The notes: a model not told the origin generated them from the sequence alone. Counted from the first letter of the stretch, positions 26,577 through 36,424 are shown. The stretch is DNA of 64,000 bases from Amphibacillus sp052055485 (GCF_052055485.1 NZ_CP197171.1:3596001-3660000); one strand, 5' to 3'. Numbers and translations: made by a program.

Positions 26577-29500
26577 TTATTGTAAAACAACATTGTCTTT
26601 GCCAAAGTGTTTTTTTAACGATTCTAGTGCTCGATATTGATTAGCTATATAATATTGTTCAGCTAGCAAAGATGTTTTATTTAAATCAGCTTGGTGAATC
26701 ACGACTGGGATAGGCCCTGGATAACTCTTAGCTAATTTTTCAATCATGATTAAGTCAGAATCTAAATCCTCGCTATAATCAATTTTAATAAATAAACGTA
26801 ATTCTTGCTTATTGTTAGTTGATAACTCTGCTAAATTTAGGGGTGAGACTTCTTGAACAATCATTTGTTCTTTTCCCTGCCGTAATTCTTTCTTACCTTT
26901 GATAGTCACAAACATTTGCTCCTCAAGCCACGGTCTAACCTCACGATATAGATCGGGAAAAATAACGCCCTCTATTTCTAAATTCTCATCAATTAAACGA
27001 ACAAATGCCATTGAGTCCCCACGTTTAGTTCGAATTGTTTTTATATTTTGGATAACTCCTGCAAATGCTATATCTTTGATTTGCTCGCTTTGATAAAAAT
27101 ATACCAAGTCCATAATACCTTTTGCCCTTAAAGTACGCCGATTAATTTCAAGCGGATGATCCGAAATATATAAGCCGAGTAAGTCTTTTTCAAAGTTAAG
27201 CTTTTCTAATAAATCAAACGGTTCAACCTTTTGATAGTTATCTTCTAAATTTAGGCTATCACCAAATAAACTTTTCTGATCGCCAAGCCCCCCAAACAAT
27301 TCTCCTTGTTCAATGGCTTGATCAATTGACGCTAAAATCGATGCACGTTCAACACCAAACTCATCGAACACTCCAGCTAATGCTAACGTTTCAATAGTTG
27401 CACGGTTGACAATTTTCATTGACACACGCAAACAAAAATCAAATAAGTTCTTAAAAGAACCGTTTCTTCTTTCCTGAATAATTTCATTCACAACTGGATA
27501 GCTAAGCCCTTTAATAGATGATAAACCCATTCGAATCTGTTCATTTTCCGGTTGAAAATAGTAATAGCTCTTATTAATTGAAGGTGGCAGTGATTTGATC
27601 TGATGCTGTTTCGCCTCTTTGATAAATTGAGTTAATTTTTCCTTTTCTCCAGTCACTGTATTTAATAATTCAGTTAAAAAATATACAGGATAATTAGCTT
27701 TAAGATAAGCTAATTGGTAAGCTGTCATACTGTATGCTACCGCATGGCTGCGTGGAAAGCCATAATTAGCAAACCGAAGAATCCAAGAAAAAATTTCATC
27801 AATAATTTGTTTGGAATAACCTTTAGCTAAACAGCCATCAATGAATTGTTGCTGCAATTCTTCAATATTTGTTCGTTTTTTCTTGCTAACCGCTCGTCGT
27901 AATAAATCTGCTTTCCCTAAACTTAAACCCGCAAAATGCTGAGCGAGCTGCATAATTTGTTCTTGATAAATTAATACGCCATAAGTTTTCGACAAGATTG
28001 GTTTTAAGTCCTGATGTATATAAGAAACCTTTTCTTGACCATTTTTCCGTTTGATGTACGTTTCAATAAAATCCATTGGACCCGGGCGGTAAAGAGCATT
28101 AACAGCAACAACATCTTCAAAAGAAGTCGGTTTTAAGTTTTTTAATACATTTTTCATTCCTTGTGATTCAAATTGGAACACACCGTTTGTTTCTCCTGCT
28201 TGAAATAATGCAAAAGTAGCTTGATCATTTAATGGAATTTGATTTAAATCTACTTTTTCACGCTCATATCGAGCAATCATTTTTAAAATCCGTTCAATAG
28301 TTGTTAAATTCCGTAAACCCAAGAAATCCATTTTTAATAAGCCAATCTTCTCTAAATCATTCATCGCATATTGTGTCAGTATATTCCCAGATGAGTCTGA
28401 GATAAGCGGAACAAATTCCACTAATCTTTGATCATGAATAATAACTCCAGCAGCATGTGTCGACATATTTCTTGGTAATCCTTCAATAAGGCTAGCTATT
28501 CTAAAAAAGCGCTGTAAATATTCATTTTGTTTAATATAGTCCAGTAATACTTGCGAGCTCTTAATGGTTTTAACAATCGATTTTGCACCTTGCGCAGGAA
28601 TTTCATTTAAGATAAAAGTTAAATCTTCACTTGATAACTGAAATACTTTTGCCAGCTCTCGGATCGTCGAACGCGTTTTAAAGGTTCCAAAAGTGCCAAT
28701 TTGAGCAACATATGGCTGACCATACTTTTCTTTTACATAATCGATTACCTCATTTCTACGGTAATCAGAGAAATCAATATCGATATCAGGCATAGAAATA
28801 CGCTCTGGATTAAGAAAACGTTCAAATAGTAAATTATACCTGATCGGGTCAATATTCGTAATATCTAATAAATAGGCAACTAATGAACCAGCAGCAGATC
28901 CTCGGCCTGGACCGACTAAAATGTTTTGAGATTTAGCATAGCGAACAAAATCCCAAACAATTAGAAAATAATCACTAAATCCCATTTGATTAATAATCGA
29001 TAGTTCATAGTTTAAACGGGATTCAACTTGTGCCTGATCAGTGTTGGGATACTTTTCAACTAATGCTTGCTCACATAATTGCCGTAAATATATCGAAGAC
29101 TCTTGCCCATCTTCTAAAGGAAATTGTGGTAATAATTGTTGCTCAAAAGTTAAACTCAATTGACACTCATTTGCTACTTTAACTGTTTGATCAATCAGCT
29201 CTGGATAGTCTTTAAAGTAAGCTAAAGCTTCTTCTTGGGTAAAAAAGTGGCGATAGTGTTGGTCTTCGTTCCCCTCTGTTTTACTCTTTTTATCAATAGC
29301 ACGCAAATAGAAATAAGCCTGCTGATCTGTTTGCTCTAAATAATGAACATCTCCCAAGCCTACAAATGAGAAAGAAAGCTCTTTACATATATCTAAAGTA
29401 TCAAGTTCAAATCGTGTTAAACCAATCATTGGCTTAACTGGCCAAAGATCAACAAATTCAGTAAGTGCATCCAAATCTTTATTCTTGACATATTCACTTA

Positions 29501-29885
29501 AACTTGTTGTCTGTAGAGGTAAGATAACCATACAATCAAATATATGCTCAGTAAACTGAGGCAATGTTATTTTCGGTTGTTCCGATGTTTGAATAATAGA
29601 GCTCATGTTCATTAACGATCGATAGCCCTTGCTACTCTTGGCCAACACAATAATTTGGTTTAGTTGATCATTAACTTCGACTGTCGTCTCCATCCCAATT
29701 ATTGGTGTTATATTCTCTGCCCGACAGGCTTGATAAAATTCAATAGCGCCATGCAATACATTACGATCTGTTAAAGCAACAGCAGTCATGCCATCTCGTT
29801 TGGCCTTTTTAATTAGTTGATCAATTTTTATTGTACTATTCATAAATGTATAACCACTTTTAACTTGCAAATGAACAAACGACAA
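26577..29885 (-). CDS. dnaE: DNA polymerase III subunit alpha, DnaE type
   Basis: DnaE extends RNA primers on the lagging strand before PolC takes over. The PHP domain spans residues 1-200 (FVHLQVKSGYTFMNSTI, VALTDRNVLHGAIEF). The polymerase core has PGRGSAAGSLVAYLLDIT and the catalytic PDIDIDFSD (about 370-380), then ALYRPGPMDFI. Helix-hairpin-helix (around 790-850) and OB-type domains (about 935-1015) complete 1102 aa, close to B. subtilis DnaE (1115). The gene is alone, flanked by repeat-filled gaps. Confidence 0.97.
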   Translation of the reverse strand: MSFVHLQVKSGYTFMNSTIKIDQLIKKAKRDGMTAVALTDRNVLHGAIEFYQACRAENITPIIGMETTVEVNDQLNQIIVLAKSSKGYRSLMNMSSIIQTSEQPKITLPQFTEHIFDCMVILPLQTTSLSEYVKNKDLDALTEFVDLWPVKPMIGLTRFELDTLDICKELSFSFVGLGDVHYLEQTDQQAYFYLRAIDKKSKTEGNEDQHYRHFFTQEEALAYFKDYPELIDQTVKVANECQLSLTFEQQLLPQFPLEDGQESSIYLRQLCEQALVEKYPNTDQAQVESRLNYELSIINQMGFSDYFLIVWDFVRYAKSQNILVGPGRGSAAGSLVAYLLDITNIDPIRYNLLFERFLNPERISMPDIDIDFSDYRRNEVIDYVKEKYGQPYVAQIGTFGTFKTRSTIRELAKVFQLSSEDLTFILNEIPAQGAKSIVKTIKSSQVLLDYIKQNEYLQRFFRIASLIEGLPRNMSTHAAGVIIHDQRLVEFVPLISDSSGNILTQYAMNDLEKIGLLKMDFLGLRNLTTIERILKMIARYEREKVDLNQIPLNDQATFALFQAGETNGVFQFESQGMKNVLKNLKPTSFEDVVAVNALYRPGPMDFIETYIKRKNGQEKVSYIHQDLKPILSKTYGVLIYQEQIMQLAQHFAGLSLGKADLLRRAVSKKKRTNIEELQQQFIDGCLAKGYSKQIIDEIFSWILRFANYGFPRSHAVAYSMTAYQLAYLKANYPVYFLTELLNTVTGEKEKLTQFIKEAKQHQIKSLPPSINKSYYYFQPENEQIRMGLSSIKGLSYPVVNEIIQERRNGSFKNLFDFCLRVSMKIVNRATIETLALAGVFDEFGVERASILASIDQAIEQGELFGGLGDQKSLFGDSLNLEDNYQKVEPFDLLEKLNFEKDLLGLYISDHPLEINRRTLRAKGIMDLVYFYQSEQIKDIAFAGVIQNIKTIRTKRGDSMAFVRLIDENLEIEGVIFPDLYREVRPWLEEQMFVTIKGKKELRQGKEQMIVQEVSPLNLAELSTNNKQELRLFIKIDYSEDLDSDLIMIEKLAKSYPGPIPVVIHQADLNKTSLLAEQYYIANQYRALESLKKHFGKDNVVLQ

Positions 29886-30057
29886 TCTACATGCCTCCTT
29901 CCATAATAACCGACTACTTATATTATAGCTGATTATTCAACGATTTGAAAAATAAAACATAGACCAGCTAATCAGATCATAGATTAACATAAAGAGAAAC
30001 TTATATTAGAGGTCGTCATTTTTGGCTCCCAAAGGGTTTAAGTAAATGGCGTATTTA

Positions 30058-30290
30058 TAAAGCGAAACTTCAATCAGTGGGAATTTTTCGACGCACAAGT
30101 CTCTTCGGTGGGACGAGTAACCCGCAAATGGCTTCGGTGGGGCGAGTAATCACAGCCCCAGTCCCAAGTCTCTTCGGTGGGACGAGTAACCGAACTAAGG
30201 AAAGCTACGGAGCATTTACATCGCAAGAATAAGTGTTTTTCTTATTCTGAGTCCCAGATGCTTTTGCTAGGACAAGTAATCATATACACA
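30058..30290 (+). repeat. Mosaic intergenic repeat, copy with hairpin module
   Basis: This copy lies in the dnaE-ytrH divergent gap (29886-30409). The left end AAAGCGAAACTTCAATCAGT is followed by three GGTGGGACGAGTAA-type modules (30108, 30138, 30178), AGGAAAGCTACGGAGCATTT and the hairpin AGAATAAGTGTTTTTCTTAT. The right end is missing. The gap should also contain the dnaE and ytrH promoters, which I could not fix with confidence. Confidence 0.75.
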
Positions 30291-30409
30291 ATCTTACAGA
30301 AAACCATAACAAAAAATTGAATTCAAGGTATCAAGTATTAATAAAATGAAAATATTCACTCAAGGAAACGAGCGAATGCGAGTTTTTCTAACGAAAAGGA
30401 GTAAAAATA

Positions 30410-30742
30410 ATGGAGGAACGTTTTTTTGCTACGATGATCCAATGTTTTTTTCTCGCTTTAGGTGTTATTATCGGCGGTGCCTTTATCGGAAGTATCGGGG
30501 CATTCGCAAGTGGTGAACCCCCTTTAACCTCAATGGGACGGATAGCAAAAAGCCTTCGTATCTGGGCTATTGTTGCCGCAATCGGGGGGACATTTGACGT
30601 TATTTCTAATTTCGAACGCGGTATCATGGAAGGGTCAACAATTGATATTGTTAAACAAATTTTGATAATCATAACTGCCATGGGAGGCGTACAAGTCGCC
30701 CTACTCATTATAGAATGGTTTATCCAAGAGGAGATAAGTTAA
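30410..30742 (+). CDS. ytrH: Sporulation membrane protein YtrH
   Basis: YtrH is a small mother-cell-expressed membrane protein needed for proper spore cortex or germination properties in B. subtilis. This 110-residue protein has three hydrophobic segments (about 6-32, 47-65, 77-103) and the family pattern GEPPLTSMGRIAKSLRIWA. AAAAGGAG lies 7-8 nt before the ATG. It is coupled to ytrI through a TAATG overlap, the same pair arrangement as in B. subtilis. Confidence 0.92.
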   Translation: MEERFFATMIQCFFLALGVIIGGAFIGSIGAFASGEPPLTSMGRIAKSLRIWAIVAAIGGTFDVISNFERGIMEGSTIDIVKQILIIITAMGGVQVALLIIEWFIQEEIS

Positions 30743-31245
30743 TGCATTTCCCACCCTTTTATAAAAATAAAAATTGGCAACGGCTTTTCGTCGGAATCTT
30801 TATTGGGGGTATTCTCAGTTACTTTGTCTTCATCTATATGTTTGGTCAATTAATGGAAAAACGAATTGAAGAAAACTTACAATTACGTACAGAAAAGCAA
30901 GAACTGGAACTTGCCTATCGGACATTAGAAGAAAATATGTCTGATTTAAATGATAAATATCAGCAAAAGTTACTCATTCATTCAGTTGATATTGTGATTA
31001 TAAATGCAGAAGCATTCAGGTTAGATCGCTTCAGCTTACATGAACTTGAAGAATTGATCAAAAATGAAGTGAGTGATATTTTAGGAAAAGAAGTAAATAC
31101 TTTTACTGAACATTACCCTTTATTAATAAAAATGGTTGAAAACAAAACCTATGAAATTAATGATTTATCATATCAAGCAACAGTTAAACATTTATTCATT
31201 AATGAACGTAGTGAAATTCACATTGAACTCGATATCAAACGCTAA
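30742..31245 (+). CDS. ytrI: Sporulation membrane protein YtrI
   Basis: YtrI is the sporulation partner of YtrH. The ATG at 30742 overlaps the ytrH stop (TAATG) and follows GAGGAG by 8 nt, giving 167 aa, the B. subtilis length; a longer frame starting inside ytrH is unlikely. There is one membrane segment (about 14-35, RLFVGIFIGGILSYFVFIYMF) and an outward or forespore-space domain with a coiled-coil stretch (EENLQLRTEKQELELAYR). Only a structural or assembly role is expected. Confidence 0.92.
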   Translation: MHFPPFYKNKNWQRLFVGIFIGGILSYFVFIYMFGQLMEKRIEENLQLRTEKQELELAYRTLEENMSDLNDKYQQKLLIHSVDIVIINAEAFRLDRFSLHELEELIKNEVSDILGKEVNTFTEHYPLLIKMVENKTYEINDLSYQATVKHLFINERSEIHIELDIKR

Positions 31246-31270
31246 ATAGGTATTGTGGTATGCCTATTTT
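31244..31270 (+). terminator. Terminator of ytrHI
   Basis: AAATAGG pairs with CCTATTT across a 12-nt loop with T-rich 3' side, starting at the ytrI stop codon. Confidence 0.6.
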
Positions 31271-31427
31271 CACTTAATCTTTTAATATTTATAAGATGCT
31301 TATTTCCATTTAGCCTTGCTCCTTTATCCATTGTTCATGTTCTCCTTTGACTTTGTAACTCTTTTTTTTTAGGTTCAAACTTTGCCTTTTCCTCTTCTGA
31401 TAATGCTTGATCATATCCTTCAAGAAG

Positions 31428-31459
31428 AAAAATCTGGCTCACCCCATTTTACGGTGAGC
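31428..31459 (-). terminator. Terminator of the CdaR-type regulator gene
   Basis: On the minus strand GCTCACC pairs with GGTGAGC, followed by CAGATTTTTC. It lies 35 nt after the regulator stop. Confidence 0.6.
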
Positions 31460-31493
31460 GCTACTATGCAGAGTAGATTAAAAATAATGACAC

Positions 31494-32597
31494 TTATCTT
31501 TTATCGCTTAACATGAATGCTAAATACAATAACACATAATCGTTCAATACTTTTGGATCATACCCTGTATACTTGTATATTTTATTTAGTTTATATTGAA
31601 ACGAATTTTTATGGATAAATAATTTGGCAGCACTTTTGGACAGACTCTTATTCGTTTCCCCGTAGATAAACAGTACTTCCTTTAATTCGTTATAATCAGA
31701 ATCGGGAATACCCGTTAAAATTTTATCACTGAACGTTTTTCTACTACTATTAGACAAACATGAGCATAGAAGTCCGATATCCATATTGTTATATTCAAGT
31801 ATGGGCTGTTTTTCATACGACACATTCCAAGCTAAAGCTTTTAAAGCACATTGAAATGAATCTTTGGCTTCTTTTTCAGATTGACTAATAGGACCCATAC
31901 CCCAAAAATAGGGTTGTCCAATGGTCCGACTAATTTTATGTGTTAACAATTCTAGCGATCGTTTGACTGATTCATAATTATCATTTTGAACAAATAAATA
32001 AAGTTGCTTATTCAAAATCATATATTTATATTCAGGAGTAACTAAAAATTCTTGATCTAATATTCGATATATTTCTTCATAATAGACTTGTGTTAAATTT
32101 TCTAATTGTCCCACAGCTGAAATATGTGGCTGCGTGTAATTGTAATTAAAGATCTCATTATTATCAGAAGACATAATCGAATAATCAAATGTTAGTAATT
32201 TTTCTATTATATACCGGGATTGATTTCGCTTCTGTAAAGTAAAGTCTTTTAAAAAGTCCTCTTTAATGAGTATTTCAGTCATTTTCTTAATTATTTCACC
32301 ATTCTTCATTACTTTCTCTTTTTCACCTGTAATTCCAATAACCCCAATGACTTCTTTTTCAAAAGTAATGGGCATATTAATGCCTTTTTTACTGCCCGTG
32401 TATTGGTTGTCATCTTCAATGACAACTGGCTGCTTGCTTTTGATCGCTGTTTCAGCGCCACCGTGAAAGCTCCCAATTCGAGATGGATCAGTACTAGCTA
32501 TGATAATGGCTTCGCTATTCATAAAATTAATTTCCTGAGCTAAAACAATCTTCATTTGTAAAACAATTTCTTGAGCAATTGAATCTGATATTTCCAA
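31494..32597 (-). CDS. CdaR-family sugar-diacid/glycerate regulator
   Basis: CdaR-family activators respond to glycerate, glucarate or galactarate. The N-terminal diacid-binding domain is at about 1-130 (IIASTDPSRIGSFHGGAETA), the GGDEF-like middle at about 150-275, and a PucR-type helix-turn-helix at the C-terminus (NKSLSKSAAKLFIHKNSFQY and KIYKYTGYDPKV). A TTG start at 32597 is preferred: AAGGAG lies 8 nt upstream and the product begins LEISDSIAQEI like other CdaR proteins (368 aa). It is divergent from the permease-kinase pair it should control. Confidence 0.85.
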   Translation of the reverse strand: MEISDSIAQEIVLQMKIVLAQEINFMNSEAIIIASTDPSRIGSFHGGAETAIKSKQPVVIEDDNQYTGSKKGINMPITFEKEVIGVIGITGEKEKVMKNGEIIKKMTEILIKEDFLKDFTLQKRNQSRYIIEKLLTFDYSIMSSDNNEIFNYNYTQPHISAVGQLENLTQVYYEEIYRILDQEFLVTPEYKYMILNKQLYLFVQNDNYESVKRSLELLTHKISRTIGQPYFWGMGPISQSEKEAKDSFQCALKALAWNVSYEKQPILEYNNMDIGLLCSCLSNSSRKTFSDKILTGIPDSDYNELKEVLFIYGETNKSLSKSAAKLFIHKNSFQYKLNKIYKYTGYDPKVLNDYVLLYLAFMLSDKR

Positions 32598-32751
32598 TTT
32601 TAAGTCTCCTTCTTGTGCATTTCTTAACATAATACCATTGTATTTGTTCTACAGACTAAAAACAATCCCAAAATGATTAGTCCTTAGAGTGTAGTAAGCG
32701 CATTCATCATTTAGTAAAATTGAGACAAATAATATTAGAGGAGGATCACAA

Positions 32752-34017
32752 TTGGATATACAAGTAACCGCTTTAGGTGCAATTATTGGCTTAATTATTG
32801 CTATTATTTTAATCTTTATTAAGACACCACCGGTATATGGTCTTTTAATAGGTGCATTGGCTGGGGGATTAATTGGTGGGGCGAGTTTGGCTGAGACCAT
32901 CGAATTGATGATTGGTGGAGCTCAAGGAATGATGACAGCTATTTTAAGAATTTTAGCTGCAGGTATTTTGGCTGGAGTATTAATTGAAACCGGGGCAGCT
33001 GAGTCGATTGCTCGGACCATTATTAGTAAAATAGGAGAGACTAGGGCATTATTTGCATTGGCTTTAGCCACATTAATTTTAACTACTGTTGGAGTTTTTA
33101 TTGATATTTCTGTTATAACAGTTGCACCCATCGCATTGATTATTGCTAAAAATACTAATATCAGCAAAACATCTATTTTATTAGCTATGATTGGTGGAGG
33201 AAAAGCAGGAAATATCATGTCTCCAAATCCTAACACAATCGCTATTTCAGATGCTTTTGAAACACCTTTGACATCTGTTATGTTGGCTGGTGTGATTCCA
33301 GGAATTGTCGCTTTGTTTGTAACGTATTTCTTAGCGAAACGCTTAACTAACAAAGGTGTAGCCGTTACACTAGATGATATTGATAGTGATGAAACATCTG
33401 ATATAGAATTGCCAAGCTTTATCAAAGCATTATCTGGACCCGTCGTTGCTGTTATTTTACTTTCACTAAGACCTTTATTTGATATCGTTATTGATCCAAT
33501 GATTGCTTTACCATTAGGCGGAATGGCTGGGTCATTAATTATGGGTAAATTTAAAGGCATTATTGATCAAGCCTCATTTGGCTTAAGCAAAATGTCAAAT
33601 GTTGCTGTCTTGTTAATCGGTACTGGTTTAATCGCTGGGATTATTTCAAACTCAACATTAGGTGATGTGTTAATTAACTTTATTTCAGATATAGGATTGC
33701 CTATTTATTTATTAGCACCTTTATCAGGTATCATGATGTCAGCTGCAACAGCTTCTACAACTTCAGGCTCAATTGTAGCCAGTTCCGTATTTAGCACAAC
33801 AATAATGGAATCTGGTATTACAGCAATCTCTGGTGCGGCTATGATACATGCTGGTGCAACAGTATTGGATCACTTACCACATGGAAGTTTTTATCATGCA
33901 ACAGGTGGAAGTGTTCAAATGAATTTTAAAGACAGATTGAAAGTTATTCCTTATGAAACTCTAGTCGGTTTAGTTATCACCATCATTTCAGTTATTATTT
34001 TTGGGGTACTCGGATAA
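32752..34017 (+). CDS. GntP-family permease, probably glycerate or gluconate
   Basis: This 421-residue integral membrane protein has 11-12 hydrophobic segments. Gly-rich blocks KTPPVYGLLIGALAGGLIGG and AMIGGGKAGNIMSPNPNTIA are characteristic of the GntP (gluconate:H+ symporter) family, also used for glycerate uptake. It uses a TTG start, with AGGAGG about 7 nt upstream. It is followed after 33 nt by glycerate kinase, so the best substrate guess is glycerate; gluconate itself is unlikely without a gluconate kinase nearby. Divergence from the CdaR-type gene indicates a shared control region at 32598-32751. Confidence 0.85.
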   Translation: MDIQVTALGAIIGLIIAIILIFIKTPPVYGLLIGALAGGLIGGASLAETIELMIGGAQGMMTAILRILAAGILAGVLIETGAAESIARTIISKIGETRALFALALATLILTTVGVFIDISVITVAPIALIIAKNTNISKTSILLAMIGGGKAGNIMSPNPNTIAISDAFETPLTSVMLAGVIPGIVALFVTYFLAKRLTNKGVAVTLDDIDSDETSDIELPSFIKALSGPVVAVILLSLRPLFDIVIDPMIALPLGGMAGSLIMGKFKGIIDQASFGLSKMSNVAVLLIGTGLIAGIISNSTLGDVLINFISDIGLPIYLLAPLSGIMMSAATASTTSGSIVASSVFSTTIMESGITAISGAAMIHAGATVLDHLPHGSFYHATGGSVQMNFKDRLKVIPYETLVGLVITIISVIIFGVLG

Positions 34018-34050
34018 CACATTTGATTAATAGGTAGGAAGGATGTAAGT

Positions 34051-35190
34051 ATGAAAATTGTAATCGCTCCCGATTCATTTAAAGAGAGTATGACTGCGCT
34101 TAAAGCAGCAACAGCTATTGAAGAAGGATTTAAAAAGATCTTACCAAATGAAAAATATGTAAAAATTCCAATGGCGGATGGTGGAGAAGGTACCGTACAA
34201 TCCATTATTGATGCTACAGGTGGAGAGTTGAAAACATTGACTGTGACTGGTCCTCTTGGAGAATCACTAGCAGCATTTTATGGCTTGTCTGGAGATAAGA
34301 AAATTGCAGTTATTGAAATGGCTGCTTCTTCGGGATTAGATAAAGTTGAACTAAGTAAACGAAATCCATTAAAAACAACAACATATGGATTCGGTGAATT
34401 AATAAAAGATGCACTGAACGAAGGAGTTGAGGAAGTCCTTTTAGGTATTGGTGGTAGTGCAACCAATGACGGTGGTGCTGGAATGATTATGAGTCTAGGC
34501 GGAAAGCTCTTAGATGTAGATAAAAAACCAATCAAACCTACTGGAGAAGGACTTAAAGATTTACATTTTATCGATGTCTCAGGTATGCATCCTCGTATCA
34601 AAGACGTGTCTTTCAAAGTAGCATGTGATGTTGATAATCCATTAACAGGTTTAAATGGGGCGTCTCATATATATGGTCCACAAAAAGGCGGAACTCCAGA
34701 GATTATTGAACAACTGGATCAAAATTTACTTCACTTTGCGGATCTTGTTAAAGAACAACTCGGAAAAGATATCGACACGCTTCCAGGGGCTGGTGCTGCT
34801 GGTGGATTAGGCGGAGGGCTTTTAGGTTTCTTAAATGCTGAGCTTCAAAGAGGTGGAGATTTACTAGTTGAGATGCTGGAAGTGAATGAGGCAATAAAAG
34901 ATGCGGATCTTGTGATTACTGGTGAAGGTGGTATTAACCACCAGACACAATTTGGTAAAACACCGATAGCTGTGTCTCGTGTTGCGAAACAATATGATAT
35001 TCCTACCATTGCTTTAGCAGGGTGCTTAAATGAAGGATATGAGTCTATTTATGATGAAGGAATTATTGCAACGTTTAGTATCATTCCAGAATTTACTTCA
35101 TTAGAAACAGCATTAGAAAATGGGTACAAGAATTTGAAAGCTGTATCAGCTAACATCGCAGCTATTATTAAAGCATCACAATCATTGTAA
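34051..35190 (+). CDS. Glycerate kinase (GlxK/GarK family)
   Basis: The enzyme phosphorylates D-glycerate with ATP, giving 2- or 3-phosphoglycerate, which enters lower glycolysis. This 379-residue protein opens with MKIVIAPDSFKESMTA and has MADGGEGTVQ, LLGIGGSATNDGGAGM and LVITGEGGINHQTQFGKTP, all signatures of family 1 glycerate kinases. It is the second gene of the permease-kinase operon. The cassette is not found at this place in B. subtilis and is likely acquired or relocated. Confidence 0.94.
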   Translation: MKIVIAPDSFKESMTALKAATAIEEGFKKILPNEKYVKIPMADGGEGTVQSIIDATGGELKTLTVTGPLGESLAAFYGLSGDKKIAVIEMAASSGLDKVELSKRNPLKTTTYGFGELIKDALNEGVEEVLLGIGGSATNDGGAGMIMSLGGKLLDVDKKPIKPTGEGLKDLHFIDVSGMHPRIKDVSFKVACDVDNPLTGLNGASHIYGPQKGGTPEIIEQLDQNLLHFADLVKEQLGKDIDTLPGAGAAGGLGGGLLGFLNAELQRGGDLLVEMLEVNEAIKDADLVITGEGGINHQTQFGKTPIAVSRVAKQYDIPTIALAGCLNEGYESIYDEGIIATFSIIPEFTSLETALENGYKNLKAVSANIAAIIKASQSL

Positions 35191-35198
35191 GATAGAGG

Positions 35199-35230
35199 GA
35201 GAAGGTACATGGTGTACTTTCTTCTTTTTT
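35199..35230 (+). terminator. Terminator after glycerate kinase
   Basis: A stem of GAAGGTACA with TGTACTTTC (one bulge) and a run of six T follows directly after the stop codon. Confidence 0.6.
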
Positions 35231-35395
35231 GTGTCTATCTGATTTAGTGGAGTCATATAATGAGTCCATGAATTGAAATATTTTATGAAATCAATGAATA
35301 AGCGTGGAACAATTTCAGGCTCACATTTACCAACTCAATCCTTCTGCTTATTCGCACCTTCTAGCAGTGTGCAATCTAAAATCACTAAACCTGCT

Positions 35396-35432
35396 CATAT
35401 GAACCTCTCACGACTGAAGTCACGAGTATTTG
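35396..35432 (+). other. IS200/IS605-like end hairpin remnant
   Basis: CTCACGACTGAAGTCACGAG (35407-35426) resembles the short hairpin found at right ends of IS200/IS605 elements. The preceding ~120 bp shows no intact transposase. The assignment rests on motif resemblance only. Confidence 0.3.
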
Positions 35433-35436
35433 ATAA

Positions 35437-35471
35437 AAAAATCGAGTTACCATAAGTGGCACTCGATTTTT
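35437..35471. terminator. Bidirectional terminator between glycerate kinase and AraC gene
   Basis: AAAAATCGAGT pairs with ACTCGATTTTT across 13 nt. The A- and T-runs suit termination from both sides; the arm touches the AraC gene stop. Confidence 0.7.
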
Positions 35472-36361
35472 CATTTCCAAATTGACTTCTCATTCTTTTT
35501 CTTCACAGCAATCCAAATTTCACTATAAACATGATCAAGATGGCTATAATCTTCTACAAAAGAAATTTCAGGTGCTTCCACTAACTCATAATCTGAGGAA
35601 GGGAGCCATTCGGCTGCTATTTTCGCCCATGTTTCCTGCATCGCTTTAGGGAACGTCCCTTGTGATGAGAAAATAGCCCAAGTATGATCAGGCACCTCAA
35701 GCACATCCAATCCTTTAAAAGGACCTCCTTCATCCGTCAACACACCAATCATATGATCTAAATATCCTTCCTCATGTCTTCTTCCCTCGTCAAAATGATA
35801 GGATGCATTAATGACTTGCTTGGGCTCTATGTTAGCATGTTGTTGCATCTTCTCTTTCTGTTGCTCTGTGATACTATTCGCCAATTGTTCAATTGCTGGA
35901 TTAACTCCTTCAAATTGAATGGGGACCTTTTTACTGACACCAATAATTTTAAATGCTTCTTTTTCAACAATTTGATAATTCATTTCTACTCCTCCTTGAA
36001 CCGTCAATTGAAAGGTGAGTTTAGGAAATGTTTTAAGACACTTCTTATTCTGCTTTTTTACTTCAGAAGGGTTAAATCCAGCCCATTCACGAAATGCCCG
36101 AGAAAAACCATCAACAGAACTGTAACCATATTTAAAAGCAGTATCAGTCACATTGACATCCTCTCGCAATAAATCAAACATTGCATTTGAAAGCTTTCGA
36201 TTACGAATATAAACTGTCAAAGTCATCCCAGACAAGAAAGAAAACATTCGCCGAAAATGATAAATCGATGTACCGACAATTTTTTCTATTTTCTTCTCAT
36301 CGATTCCCAAACCCAAGTTCTCCTCAATATATTGTAATGCCTCATTCATCTTGCTTTGCAT
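35471..36361 (-). CDS. AraC-family regulator with GyrI-like effector domain
   Basis: The N-terminal double helix-turn-helix (about 1-105) has IVGTSIYHFRRMFSFLSGMT and DTAFKYGYSSVDGFSRAFREW. The C-terminal part (about 125-296) is a GyrI/Rob-like small-molecule-binding domain (MNYQIVEKEAFKIIGVSKKV, then WLPSSDYELVEAPEISF). Such proteins sense drugs or metabolites. The ATG at 36361 is chosen because GGGAGG lies 7 nt upstream; the frame extends nine codons further but through the ribosome site. It is a single gene between two terminators; no target gene is evident. Confidence 0.88.
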   Translation of the reverse strand: MQSKMNEALQYIEENLGLGIDEKKIEKIVGTSIYHFRRMFSFLSGMTLTVYIRNRKLSNAMFDLLREDVNVTDTAFKYGYSSVDGFSRAFREWAGFNPSEVKKQNKKCLKTFPKLTFQLTVQGGVEMNYQIVEKEAFKIIGVSKKVPIQFEGVNPAIEQLANSITEQQKEKMQQHANIEPKQVINASYHFDEGRRHEEGYLDHMIGVLTDEGGPFKGLDVLEVPDHTWAIFSSQGTFPKAMQETWAKIAAEWLPSSDYELVEAPEISFVEDYSHLDHVYSEIWIAVKKKNEKSIWK

Positions 36362-36424
36362 TTCCTCCCCTCCCTTCCATTGATTCAAGTATAGGTGTTA
36401 CCAGTAAAAATGACTCGATAAAAA

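Noticed and set aside
30388..30708. Minus-strand frame opposite ytrH
   Set aside because: It is a shadow of ytrH, whose ribosome site, TM pattern and partner ytrI are convincing.
32922..33560. Long minus-strand frame of 212 codons opposite the GntP-type permease
   Set aside because: It mirrors the hydrophobic codons of the permease gene and has no start signals or family features.
35273..35455. Plus-strand frame of 60 codons after glycerate kinase
   Set aside because: No ribosome site, runs into the terminator, and overlaps a possible IS-end hairpin.
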